Assembly: GCA_937922185.1 (NCBI GenBank)
Contig: CAKZUT010000124.1
Span: 1-45,281, forward strand
Origin: an uncultured Neomegalonema sp.
GTDB taxonomy: Bacteria > Pseudomonadota > Alphaproteobacteria > Rhodobacterales > Rhodobacteraceae
Reading direction: 5' to 3'
DNA: 45,281 bases
Shown here: one piece after another, positions 1 through 8,962 of the stretch
Position numbering within the stretch: position 1 is the stretch's first letter
Layout: every line of letters starts with the position of its first letter
The notes under the pieces: model-generated
What the model saw: the letters and a program-made list of their open reading frames with translations, nothing else
What the model was told of the DNA's origin: nothing
Database searches by the model: none
Translations under genes and position numbers: made by a program

Positions 1-3000
1 GAGCCGCGCATCATCGAGATCAACACCTCCGAATTCCCGATCCTCAACGTCACCCTGTCCGGGGATGCCCCGGAACGCACTCTGGTACGGGTCGCGAACG
101 ATCTTCAGGATGCCATCGAGGGCATCTCCTCGGTGCTGGAGGCCGAGATCAACGGCAAGCGCGAGGAGCTGGTCGAGATCGTCATCGACCCCGTGCGCCT
201 TGAAAGCTACGGCATCACCGCCGCCGAGCTTCTGCAAGTGGTCAGCAACAACAATCAGGTCATCGCCGCCGGGGCGGTCGAGACCGAACAGGGCGCCTTC
301 TCGCTCAAACTGCCCGGTGCCATCGAGACGCTGGAGGATATCTACAATCTCCCCATCAAGGTGCAGGGCGCACGGGTCGTGACCATGCGCGATCTGGCCC
401 AGGTGCGCCGCACCTTCGAGGACCGCACCTCCATCGCCCGTTTCAACGGCGAGCCGACGATATCCCTCTCCGTCAAGCAGCGCACCGGCGAGAACATCAT
501 CGACACGGTGGCTCAGGTCCGCGCGGTGGTCGGCGCGGCAATGGAGGCTGCCCCCGACGGCCTGCGCGATTCGGTACAGGTGAACTTCTCGCTCGATCAG
601 GCGAGGAGCGTGGAGGATATGGTCAGCCAGCTCGAATCGAGCGTCATCACGGCGGTTGCGCTGGTGATGATCGTGGTGGTGGCCGCACTGGGCATCCGCT
701 CGGCGATCCTCGTGGCCTTCGCGATCCCGACCTCGTTCCTTCTGGCCTTCGCCCTGCTGGCGGCGCTGGGGATGACGGTCAACAACATGGTCATGTTCGG
801 CCTCATCCTCGCGGTGGGGATGCTGGTGGACGGGGCCATCGTGGTGACGGAATACGCCGATACCCGGCGGGCACAGGGGGCGCGGCCCTCGGTCGCCTAT
901 GGCGAGGCGGCCCGGCGGATGTTCTGGCCCATCGTCGCCTCCACCGCGACGACGCTCTGCGCCTTCCTGCCCATGCTGTTCTGGCCGGGGATGCCGGGTC
1001 AGTTCATGCGGTATCTGCCCATCACGCTGATCTTCGTCCTCAGCGCCTCGTTGCTGGTGGCGCTTATCTACCTGCCGATCACGGGTATCCTCGTCGCGCG
1101 GATCACCCGCGCGTTCAGCCGGGTGTCCGATGCCATACGGGCGCGACTGGGCTGGGTCGGGTCGATGGTGCTCGGCGGCGCGTTCGTCCTCGCCGCGCTG
1201 GCGCTGGTCGATATGGGTCAGGGCATGGCGCTGACCGATCTGTCGTCGGTGCCCGATGCGGTGGACGGCGGCGCGGAGCAGCCCGCAAACCGCAAGGTTC
1301 AGGCGATGTTCGGCCTTGCGGCCCTGTGTGCGCTGTTCGCCATTCTGGCCTTCGTGGCCGGTTTCCAGCGGCGCACGGTCCCCATCGAGCCGTATCGCCG
1401 CGACACCGGGCGACTGGGCCTCTACGGCAATTTCATGAAGCTGATCGTCGGCAACCCGGTGATGCCGCTTGTGGTGATCGCCCTCACCGGCGCGGCCCTG
1501 TTCACGATCTTCCAGACCTACCAGAAAAACAGCTACGGCGTGGAGTTCTTCGTCGAGACCGACCCGGAGGTCGCGAACCTCTATATCAGCGCGCGCGGCA
1601 ACCTCTCCATCGACGAGAAGGACGCCATCGTCCGCGTGGTCGAGAGCCGCGTGCTGGGCATGGAGGATGTGTCCTCGGCGCTGGCCATTGTCGGTGGCGG
1701 CGGCGGAGGCGGCGCGGATCAGGGCAGCGCCCCGAAAGATTCCATCGGGCGCATCCAGTTCGAGTTTGAAAACTGGCGCGAACGCAAACAGGGCGCGCTG
1801 ATCCTCGAGGATCTGCGCGAGGCCGTGGCGGGCCTGCCCGGCGTCAGGCTGGAACTGGCCGAACAGCAGGAAGGCCCCCAACAGGGCAAGCCCGTGCAGG
1901 TCCGGGTCGCCGCCGCAGATTTCGACAGATTACAGGCGGCAACCCGCGAGGTCATGGCCCATATGGAGGGGCTTGAGGGTATGAAGGACGTGTCCTCCAC
2001 CCTGCCCCTGCCCGGCATCGAGTGGGAGCTGGTCATCGACCGGACCGAGGCGGGCAAATTCGGCGCGAGCGTCGCCTCCATCGGGTCGATGGTGCAGCTT
2101 GTGACGCGCGGCGTGACCGTCGGCACCTACCGCCCGGACGATTCCGATGACGAGATCGACATCCGGGGCCGCTTTCCCTCGGAAGACCGTGATTTCGGCA
2201 TTCTCGACCGCCTGCGCGTACAGACGAATGTGGGCCTCGTACCGCTGGCCAATTTCGTCGAGCGGCGTCCGGTGGCGAAAGTCTCCGAGATCACCCGTGT
2301 CGATGGCATCCGCGTCTTCACGGTCGCCGCCGATGTGGAGGACGGAACGAATGCCAACGACAAGATCGCCGAAATCGGCGAATGGCTGAAGACCGCCGAT
2401 CTGGGCAAGGGCGTCAGGACGACCTTCGTGGGCGATTTCGAGGAACAGCAGGAAAGCGGACAGTTCCTCATGGCCGCCTTCGCGGGGGCGCTCGGCCTGA
2501 TGTTCATCATCCTGCTGGCGCAGTTCGACAGCATCTACAACTCGATCCTCGTTCTGCTGGCCGTCATCCTGTCGGTCGGCGGGGTGCTGGTCGGCATGAT
2601 GGTGATGGGTCAGTCTTTCTCGATCATCATGACCGGGATCGGCATCGTGGCGCTGGCCGGGATCGTGGTGAACAACAATATCGTACTCATCGACACGTTT
2701 CAGGAGTTCCGGCAGACCCTGCCCGATATCGAGGCGATCATCCAGACGGGGGTACAGCGGCTTCGCCCGGTCATCCTGACGACCATCACGACCATGGCCG
2801 GCCTGCTGCCGATGATGTTCGCGATTTCCATCGACTTCAAGGCGGGGGGTATCAGCGTCGGCGCACCCTCGGCGATGATGTGGACACAGCTTGCGACGGC
2901 CATCGTCTTCGGCCTCGGCTTCGCGACCGTGCTGACGCTGGTGGTTACGCCGTCCCTGCTGGCCCTGCGGGTCTGGTGGTTCGGCAAACTGCCGCGCCTC

Positions 3001-3435
3001 GGCTGGCGCGGATTGCGGACGCTGGCTCTCGCCGGGGCGGGGCAGAAGGCACAGTACAACCGCGACCGGCGGCTGACCCGCAAGGCCAGACGGGGCTTCA
3101 GCGAGGGGCAGACCGTGCGCTGGGACGAGACCGTGGCCTTCGGGGCGCAGCCTTCGGGCCTGCCGGTCCCCGCCTTCCCGGACATCCCGAACCGGGCCGA
3201 AACCCGACCCTATCCGATGCCCGGCTTCGGAACCGGGCCGCAGGTCGCGCGCCCCGCCGCTGCGGCTGCGGCATCAGGCTTCGCGCCTGCCCTCGGCGCG
3301 GCGGATCAGGATGTGCCCGATCTCTCCTTCCTGCGGGCCGACATGACGCCCACACTTGTCTGGTCCGAGGGGATGCCGCTCCCGCCCGATGATCCGGGGG
3401 ACGGCAAACCGCCCTTCACGCAGGCGGCGGAATAA
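1..3435 (+). CDS. Efflux RND transporter permease subunit (AcrB/MdtB-like), 5' end truncated by the window
   Basis: Frame 1 is open from base 1 (EPRIIEINTSEFPILNVTLSGDAPERTLVRVANDLQDAIEGISSV...) to the stop at 3435. RND features: FGLILAVGMLVDGAIVVTEYA, GIGIVALAGIVVNNNIVLIDT, RLRPVILTTITTMAGLLPMMF. Confidence 0.95.
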   Translation, partial: EPRIIEINTSEFPILNVTLSGDAPERTLVRVANDLQDAIEGISSVLEAEINGKREELVEIVIDPVRLESYGITAAELLQVVSNNNQVIAAGAVETEQGAFSLKLPGAIETLEDIYNLPIKVQGARVVTMRDLAQVRRTFEDRTSIARFNGEPTISLSVKQRTGENIIDTVAQVRAVVGAAMEAAPDGLRDSVQVNFSLDQARSVEDMVSQLESSVITAVALVMIVVVAALGIRSAILVAFAIPTSFLLAFALLAALGMTVNNMVMFGLILAVGMLVDGAIVVTEYADTRRAQGARPSVAYGEAARRMFWPIVASTATTLCAFLPMLFWPGMPGQFMRYLPITLIFVLSASLLVALIYLPITGILVARITRAFSRVSDAIRARLGWVGSMVLGGAFVLAALALVDMGQGMALTDLSSVPDAVDGGAEQPANRKVQAMFGLAALCALFAILAFVAGFQRRTVPIEPYRRDTGRLGLYGNFMKLIVGNPVMPLVVIALTGAALFTIFQTYQKNSYGVEFFVETDPEVANLYISARGNLSIDEKDAIVRVVESRVLGMEDVSSALAIVGGGGGGGADQGSAPKDSIGRIQFEFENWRERKQGALILEDLREAVAGLPGVRLELAEQQEGPQQGKPVQVRVAAADFDRLQAATREVMAHMEGLEGMKDVSSTLPLPGIEWELVIDRTEAGKFGASVASIGSMVQLVTRGVTVGTYRPDDSDDEIDIRGRFPSEDRDFGILDRLRVQTNVGLVPLANFVERRPVAKVSEITRVDGIRVFTVAADVEDGTNANDKIAEIGEWLKTADLGKGVRTTFVGDFEEQQESGQFLMAAFAGALGLMFIILLAQFDSIYNSILVLLAVILSVGGVLVGMMVMGQSFSIIMTGIGIVALAGIVVNNNIVLIDTFQEFRQTLPDIEAIIQTGVQRLRPVILTTITTMAGLLPMMFAISIDFKAGGISVGAPSAMMWTQLATAIVFGLGFATVLTLVVTPSLLALRVWWFGKLPRLGWRGLRTLALAGAGQKAQYNRDRRLTRKARRGFSEGQTVRWDETVAFGAQPSGLPVPAFPDIPNRAETRPYPMPGFGTGPQVARPAAAAAASGFAPALGAADQDVPDLSFLRADMTPTLVWSEGMPLPPDDPGDGKPPFTQAAE

Positions 3436-3525
3436 ACGCCATGGTTGCGGGAACAACCGCAGCGGACCTTGCGGCGCGGGCCGGTCTGTGCCACCACCGC
3501 ACGGTCTGAAGGGGGGCCTGGGGCC

Positions 3526-3954
3526 ATGCTGCTCAAGACGATCATTTCACCGCGCACCATCGTCTTCCTGACGCTGGTGATGGCGTTTCTGATCCGGTTC
3601 AACGGCTATGATGCCATGTTCGGGAACCTGCTGGAGTTTCTTCAGCTCCTGATCCTGATCCTCGTGGCCGGGGCGCTCTCGATCTCCGTGAGTGCCTTCG
3701 GCGCGTTCGATATCGAATCCAAGCGCGCCTTTGTCTGGGACATCATTCTCGATGTGATCGTCTTCGGCTTCGCGATCTGGATGCTGACCTATCTGCTGAC
3801 ACTACAGGTCTATGGCGCGAGGGTCTCGGTACAGGCCCTCTACCTGACCTTCACAGCGGTCGGATTGTCGGTCCTCGATTTCCTGATTTCGCTCAATGGC
3901 GGAGCCGGAAAACTGCTGGAGATGGACCGCGAACACTTCACCCGCGACCGCTGA
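3526..3954 (+). CDS. Small multi-pass membrane protein of unknown function
   Basis: 142-aa ORF from ATG 3526 (MLLKTIISPRTIVFLTLVMAFLIRF...), several hydrophobic segments, downstream of and co-directional with the RND gene. Confidence 0.75.
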   Translation: MLLKTIISPRTIVFLTLVMAFLIRFNGYDAMFGNLLEFLQLLILILVAGALSISVSAFGAFDIESKRAFVWDIILDVIVFGFAIWMLTYLLTLQVYGARVSVQALYLTFTAVGLSVLDFLISLNGGAGKLLEMDREHFTRDR

Positions 3955-3957
3955 ACC

Positions 3958-4626
3958 CTATTGCGGGATCGCGCCGTGATAGAAGAAACGGCCCAGCCCC
4001 AGCGTGAAGACAAGGCCCCCCGCGATCCAGTGCATCAGGAAGACCGCCGGGAATGACTGACTGCGCTGGTAGACCCAGGCGAACAGCAGGCCGCCGCCGA
4101 AGGTCATCAGCGGGGCGATCCAGTTCTGGAAGAACAGATGCGCGGCGGCGAAGACAACGGCGTTCACCAGAATGCGGGCCGTGTCCGACGGGAAAAGATG
4201 GCCATAGCGATAGAAGAACAGGGGCCGGAACACGATTTCCTGCCCCAGCACCGAAAACCACGGATAAAGCGCGAGGATCGCGATCCACAGAACCGGCTGC
4301 TCCCTCGGCAGGATCAGGAACCGCTCCGGCACGATCCACAGCGTCACGACGGTCAGGACCACCGCCGTCAGAATGCCGGTCCAGGCCAGTGTGGGGCCGA
4401 GGCCCCGCAGACTGCCCGCATCGCGCAGATGCCGCCATTCGTACCCGTCGGTGAAATGCAGCAGAACCAGCCCGACGATCATCGTCCCCGCAATCGCGAC
4501 ATAGAGGTCGATATAGGGCAGCAGGAAATACAGCGCGACGGGCGCGAGGATATAGAACGCCGCGAATTCCAGCCATAACTGCCCCTTGCCGGGGCGGCGG
4601 ACGGACGCGGGGGCGGCCTCAGCCAA
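3958..4626 (-). CDS. CPBP-family (Abi/CAAX-like) intramembrane metalloprotease homolog
   Basis: Multi-TM protein with GQEIVFRPLFF (QExxxR variant of EExxxR), AAAHLFF and HWIAGG motifs; overlaps the upstream DUF1467 gene by 8 bp. Confidence 0.75.
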   Translation of the reverse strand: MAEAAPASVRRPGKGQLWLEFAAFYILAPVALYFLLPYIDLYVAIAGTMIVGLVLLHFTDGYEWRHLRDAGSLRGLGPTLAWTGILTAVVLTVVTLWIVPERFLILPREQPVLWIAILALYPWFSVLGQEIVFRPLFFYRYGHLFPSDTARILVNAVVFAAAHLFFQNWIAPLMTFGGGLLFAWVYQRSQSFPAVFLMHWIAGGLVFTLGLGRFFYHGAIPQ

Positions 4627-4882
4627 AGATCCGTTCCAGCGTCTCCAGCGTCACGATGCGGTTGGTGATGATGTACCATGCGATGCCGGTGATGATCGCC
4701 GAGATGATGGTGGCCCCGATCATCTTGATACGCAGATTGGGGTTGGAGGGCGCGCCGCTCATCGCCCCTTCGGGAACGATATCGCCCGCCTCCTCCTGCG
4801 ACCGGATGCGGACGGGCAGCAGGCAATAGAGCGCGATGAACCATGTCACCGAGAACACGACGAAGGCGGATACCGGACCCAT
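4619..4882 (-). CDS. DUF1467 family membrane protein
   Basis: 87 aa, MGPVSAFVVFSVTWFIALYCLLPVRIRSQEEAGDIVPEGAMSGAPSNPNL...; the LPVRIRSQEE.G pattern and coupling to mce match my recollection of DUF1467. Confidence 0.8.
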   Translation of the reverse strand: MGPVSAFVVFSVTWFIALYCLLPVRIRSQEEAGDIVPEGAMSGAPSNPNLRIKMIGATIISAIITGIAWYIITNRIVTLETLERIFG

Positions 4883-5286
4883 CAGGCTTGCTCCAGTTCG
4901 ACGAGAGTTCCGGCGAAATCCTTTGGATGCAGGAACAGCACGGGTTTGCCATGCGCCCCGATCTTCGGTTCCCCGTCCCCCAGCACCCGCGCGCCGCTTT
5001 CCGTCAGCCGGTCACGGGCGGCAAGGATATCATCGACCTCGTAACAGATATGATGGATGCCTCCGGCGGGGTTCTTTTCCAGAAACCCGGCGATGGGCGA
5101 GTTCTCGCCCAGCGGATACAGGAACTCGATCTTGGTATTGGGCAGGTCAACGAAAACGACCGTGACGCCGTGATCCGGCTCATCCTGCGGAGCACCGACG
5201 CTGGCGCCGAGGGCCTCGCGATACTGGGCGCAGGCCGCGTCGAGATCGGGGACGGCGATGGCAACGTGATTGAGACGGCCAATCAT
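4882..5286 (-). CDS. mce: Methylmalonyl-CoA epimerase (VOC superfamily)
   Basis: MIGRLNHVAIAVPDLDAACAQYREALGA...GGIHHICYEVDDI...HPKDFAGTLVELEQ; ATG at 5286 chosen over the longer ORF start. Confidence 0.9.
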   Translation of the reverse strand: MIGRLNHVAIAVPDLDAACAQYREALGASVGAPQDEPDHGVTVVFVDLPNTKIEFLYPLGENSPIAGFLEKNPAGGIHHICYEVDDILAARDRLTESGARVLGDGEPKIGAHGKPVLFLHPKDFAGTLVELEQA

Positions 5287-5621
5287 GCGCGGGACTCCTT
5301 CATGCGATGTCAGGCGCAGCACTTATGCCCTTCCGCTCCGCTTCTCAAGCGGGTGCGTCGAGTGGACCGCACACGCGGGGAGGCAGTGGAAACACGGCCT
5401 GCGTGCGAGTTAACATGAAGGAAAACGGGTAGAGTCTTATAGAGTCGAGACTTTCTTACGCTAACGGATCAAAAAAGTGTTGCGCGATTCACGGTGATTC
5501 GCCTATCGTCGCCATGCATGTTGCAGGGGATCGCCTCTGGAACGCCAAGATGCGCCCACAACAAGACCAAAAAACCTGTCGAGCAAAGCAGGGCGTGAAA
5601 TTTTTGATAGAGGACCAGGTC

Positions 5622-7037
5622 ATGTCTCTCCCAGCATGGAACCGCAAGGCACCCTCGCGTGCCGCAATCGCCGCAACCCTTTCCGCCCTGACCGTTTTCG
5701 GGGCCTCCTCCGTCGCGACGGCGGATGTCACCCGGAATGCGTATCAGCAGCCGAGCTTCGGCTACGGCGCCCAGAGCCAGCCCCCCGCGCCCTACGGCCC
5801 GGCATTCGGCTATGCACCGCAGCCCGTCGCCCCGCAGGGCTATGCCCAGCCGGTCGCTCCGCAGCTTCCGGGCTACGGTCTGCCTCCGCAGGCTCCCGGC
5901 TTCGGCCTTCCCCCCGGATACGGTGAAGCGGTCGCTCCCGGCTTCCCGGTTCCCGGCGCACCCGGCGCGGGCTTCGGCCCCTATGGCGGCGGCTTCCCCG
6001 ATTACGGTTTCTCCTCGCAGTGGGGCCATTTCGCGCCCTCCGAGCCGAACTACGCCCCGCATGAACGCGCCGGGTCGAAGGCTCCGGCTCCTGTAGAGGC
6101 CCCCGCGCCCGCACCGGCCTCCGCGAAGGCATCCACGAAGCCCTCGCCCGCCACGGCAACCACGTCCTCGGATTACAGCTACGAGATTTCCCCGCTGAGC
6201 AACCCCACCTATGTGGGCAGCTCGACGCAGCTCGGCTCGGCTCCGGCGACCTATGCCGATCCCTACCAGTCGATCATCAACCAGCAGAGCACGACGACGG
6301 GATATCAGGCGGTCACGCCGTCCTACACGCAGCAGTATGATTCGTCTGCTTCCTACGCGGCCCCGGCTCCGGCCCCCGCACAGCCGGATTACAGCAACTA
6401 CGTCCCGGCCCCGGAGTACAACGTCACGCCGTCCTTCAACGCGGCTCCGGCTCCCACGCAGAGCTACACGTCCGCGCCGAACTACACCACGGCTGCCCCG
6501 ACGCCGAGCTACACCACGGCTGCACCGGCTCCCAGCTACACAACCGCTGCACCGGCTCCCAGCTACACCACGGCTGCACCGGCCCCGAACTACGCCGCCG
6601 CACCGGCTCCGAACTACACCGTGGCCGCGCCCGCTCCGCAGCAGGCTCCCCTGAACACGGGCAGCTACGAATACCAGTCCACGCCGTCCTACGAGCCGGC
6701 TCCCGCCGACTATTACGACCTGAACGCATCGGCCGCCGCCGCTGCGGTCGCGGCACAGCCCACCTATGAGGTCGCGGCCTACGCCCCGCCCCAGCCGGTG
6801 GCACGTCGCGGCGGTCATTTCGTGCAGGTCGGTGCCTTCCTCGATCAGGCCCGCGCTGCCCGGCTCGTCAACAAGCTGGGCGCATCCGGCCAGCAGGCGT
6901 TCATCGTGCCCGCTCAGGTCCGGGGTCGCCTCTATCACCGCGTCCGCATCGGCGGCGGCAGCAAGCGTGATGCCCGCGTCATCCGCGATCAGGTGCGCGA
7001 ACTGGGCTTCTACGAGGCTCGCGTCGTCAAGGGTTGA
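5622..7037 (+). CDS. Secreted/periplasmic SPOR-domain protein with a long Pro/Ala/Tyr/Thr-rich repeat region
   Basis: Signal peptide MSLPAWNRKAPSRAAIAATLSALTVFGASSVATA; C-terminal GGHFVQVGAFLDQARAARLVNKLG...RVRIGGGSKRDARVIRDQVRELGF is SPOR-like; central low-complexity tract. Confidence 0.85.
   Translation: MSLPAWNRKAPSRAAIAATLSALTVFGASSVATADVTRNAYQQPSFGYGAQSQPPAPYGPAFGYAPQPVAPQGYAQPVAPQLPGYGLPPQAPGFGLPPGYGEAVAPGFPVPGAPGAGFGPYGGGFPDYGFSSQWGHFAPSEPNYAPHERAGSKAPAPVEAPAPAPASAKASTKPSPATATTSSDYSYEISPLSNPTYVGSSTQLGSAPATYADPYQSIINQQSTTTGYQAVTPSYTQQYDSSASYAAPAPAPAQPDYSNYVPAPEYNVTPSFNAAPAPTQSYTSAPNYTTAAPTPSYTTAAPAPSYTTAAPAPSYTTAAPAPNYAAAPAPNYTVAAPAPQQAPLNTGSYEYQSTPSYEPAPADYYDLNASAAAAAVAAQPTYEVAAYAPPQPVARRGGHFVQVGAFLDQARAARLVNKLGASGQQAFIVPAQVRGRLYHRVRIGGGSKRDARVIRDQVRELGFYEARVVKG
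6480..6638 (+). repeat. In-frame tandem repeat, six units (five of 27 bp, one of 24 bp) encoding [S/N]Y[T/A][T/V/A]AAPAP-like nonapeptides
   Basis: Units at 6480, 6507, 6534, 6561, 6588 (24 bp) and 6612; e.g. agctacaccacggctgcaccggctccc. Confidence 0.9.
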
Positions 7038-7089
7038 TCCCGGCGACCACACGACCGTCGCCCTGACCGGGCGAATCGTCTAGACTTCG

Positions 7090-7123
7090 ATGCCGTGCCC
7101 TCCGGGGCGCGGCATTTTCGTTT
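7090..7123 (+). terminator. Rho-independent terminator downstream of the SPOR gene
   Basis: atgccgtgccc-tccg-gggcgcggcat (11-bp stem with one G:T), then tttcgttt. Confidence 0.65.
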
Positions 7124-7138
7124 CCGGGAGTACCCTCC

Positions 7139-8305
7139 ATGATCCGCTGGCTCGCCTTCTCGCTCGCCCTCGTCCTCGCCGCCCCGCAGGCACGGGCCGA
7201 ACAATTCGCCACGGAAGCGCGCAATGCGATCCTCGTCGATATGACCTCCGGGGCGATCCTGATGGAGAAGGAGGCCGATCAACCCGTCCCTCCCGCTTCC
7301 ATGTCAAAGCTGATGACGGTGGTTATGGTCTTCGAGGCCCTCGCCTCGGGGCGTCTGTCGATGGATGACGAATTCATCGTCAGCGAGAAGGCCTGGAAGA
7401 AACGCGGCTCGAAGATGTTCGTGAAGGTCGGTGACCGCATCACCGTCGGCAATCTGCTGCGCGGGATCATCGTGCAGTCGGGCAATGATGCCAGCATCGT
7501 GATCGCCGAGGGACTGGCGGGGTCCGAAGAGGAATTCGCCCGCCGCATGACCATCCGGGCGCGGGAACTGGGGCTGGAGAATTCACAGTTCCGCAATGCG
7601 ACCGGCTGGCCGGACGAGGACCACGAGATGAGCGTACGGGATCTGGCACGGCTCGCCGAACACATCATCCGCGAATATCCGCAATTCTACCCGATCTATT
7701 CCGAGGAAACTTTCGAGTGGGAAGGGATCAATCAGCGCAACCGCAATCCCCTGCTCGGTCTCGGCCTCGGGGCGGACGGCCTCAAGACCGGCCATACGGA
7801 AGCCGCCGGATACGGTCTGGTGGGGTCCGCCGTGAAGGGCGACCGGCGGCTCATCCTCGTGATCGCGGGCCTGCCCAGCGCGTCGAAACGCTCCATCGAG
7901 GCGGAACGGCTGATCCGCTGGGGCCTGCGGGAATTCGAGACCAGGGAATTGCTGCCCGCCGGGGCGGAGGTGGGCACCGCCGCCGTCTGGATCGGGGCCA
8001 CGCCCCGCGTATCGCTGGTGGTCGCGGAGCCGGTGGTCATGACCACCCCCTATGGCGGCCTGCGAAAGATCACGGGCGAGATTGTCTATTCCGGCCCCGT
8101 CGAGGCCCCCATCGAAAAGGGCCAGCGCATCGCTACCCTGCGCCTCGGTGCCGAGGGGATCAAGGGTGTCGAGGTTCCGCTCCATGCCGGTGAGGCGGTC
8201 GAGCGGGGCGGTGTTCAGGAAAAGCTGAAGGCCGGGGCGCTCTATCTCGTGGAGACGGCCCTCTCTGCGATCAGCCCGAAACCTGCGGAACAGCCTGCGG
8301 AATGA
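7139..8305 (+). CDS. dacA: D-alanyl-D-alanine carboxypeptidase (DacA/DacC-type low-molecular-weight PBP)
   Basis: SxxK (SMSKLM), SxN (SGND), KTG (KTGHTEAAGYGLVGSA), signal peptide, PBP5-like C-terminal domain. Confidence 0.93.
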   Translation: MIRWLAFSLALVLAAPQARAEQFATEARNAILVDMTSGAILMEKEADQPVPPASMSKLMTVVMVFEALASGRLSMDDEFIVSEKAWKKRGSKMFVKVGDRITVGNLLRGIIVQSGNDASIVIAEGLAGSEEEFARRMTIRARELGLENSQFRNATGWPDEDHEMSVRDLARLAEHIIREYPQFYPIYSEETFEWEGINQRNRNPLLGLGLGADGLKTGHTEAAGYGLVGSAVKGDRRLILVIAGLPSASKRSIEAERLIRWGLREFETRELLPAGAEVGTAAVWIGATPRVSLVVAEPVVMTTPYGGLRKITGEIVYSGPVEAPIEKGQRIATLRLGAEGIKGVEVPLHAGEAVERGGVQEKLKAGALYLVETALSAISPKPAEQPAE

Positions 8306-8907
8306 GCGTCCGGGGCCGTTTCATCACCATCGAGGGCGGCGAGGGGACCGGCAAATCGACGCTGGTTGCGGGCCTGCGCGCCTCGTCGGCATTCGGGCAG
8401 GCGCTGTTCACACGCGAACCGGGGGGATCGCCGGGGGCCGAGGAAATCCGCGCGCTCTTCGTATCGGGCGCAACGGATCGCTGGGATGCGCTGACGGAAC
8501 TCCTGCTCATCAATGCGGCCCGGCGCGATCATGTGGTTCGCACTGTCGAGCCGGCCCTTGCCACGGGGCGCGACGTGATCTGCGACCGCTATCTCGACAG
8601 CACCCGCGCCTATCAGGGGGTGCGCGGCGTTGATCGCGCGCTGATCGACACCATGCACGCGCAGGCCGTCGCCCTGTCGCCGGATCGGACGATCCTGCTC
8701 GATGCCGCGCCGGAGACAGGGCTGGCACGGGCAAAGGCGCGGGCGGGGCCGGATCGGTTCGAGCGGATGGAGGGCGGCTTCCACGGGGCCTTGCGCGCGG
8801 TGTTTCTGGATATCGCGAGAGCCGAGCCGGAGCGCGTGACGGTGCTGGACGCGACCCGCTCACCGGCGGAGACGCTGGCGGCGGCCCTGGAGGCCCTGGG
8901 ATGCTAG
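8302..8907 (+). CDS. tmk: Thymidylate kinase
   Basis: P-loop FITIEGGEGTGKSTL, TREPGGSPGAEEIR, DRYLDSTRAYQG; 4-bp overlap with the preceding gene. Confidence 0.95.
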   Translation: MSVRGRFITIEGGEGTGKSTLVAGLRASSAFGQALFTREPGGSPGAEEIRALFVSGATDRWDALTELLLINAARRDHVVRTVEPALATGRDVICDRYLDSTRAYQGVRGVDRALIDTMHAQAVALSPDRTILLDAAPETGLARAKARAGPDRFERMEGGFHGALRAVFLDIARAEPERVTVLDATRSPAETLAAALEALGC

Positions 8908-8962
8908 AGTATGCCGACGTGCATTCGGATCAGTATCCACGCCGGGACGTGTGTGAATACTG

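Noticed and set aside
6480-6638. Possible CRISPR-like or VNTR array
   Set aside because: Repeats are contiguous, in frame and without spacers; they encode a protein repeat.
5469-7052. 527-aa minus-strand ORF opposite the SPOR gene
   Set aside because: Arg/Gly/Val low-complexity product generated by the antisense reading of the Pro/Ala/Tyr repeats; the plus-strand protein has a signal peptide and SPOR domain.
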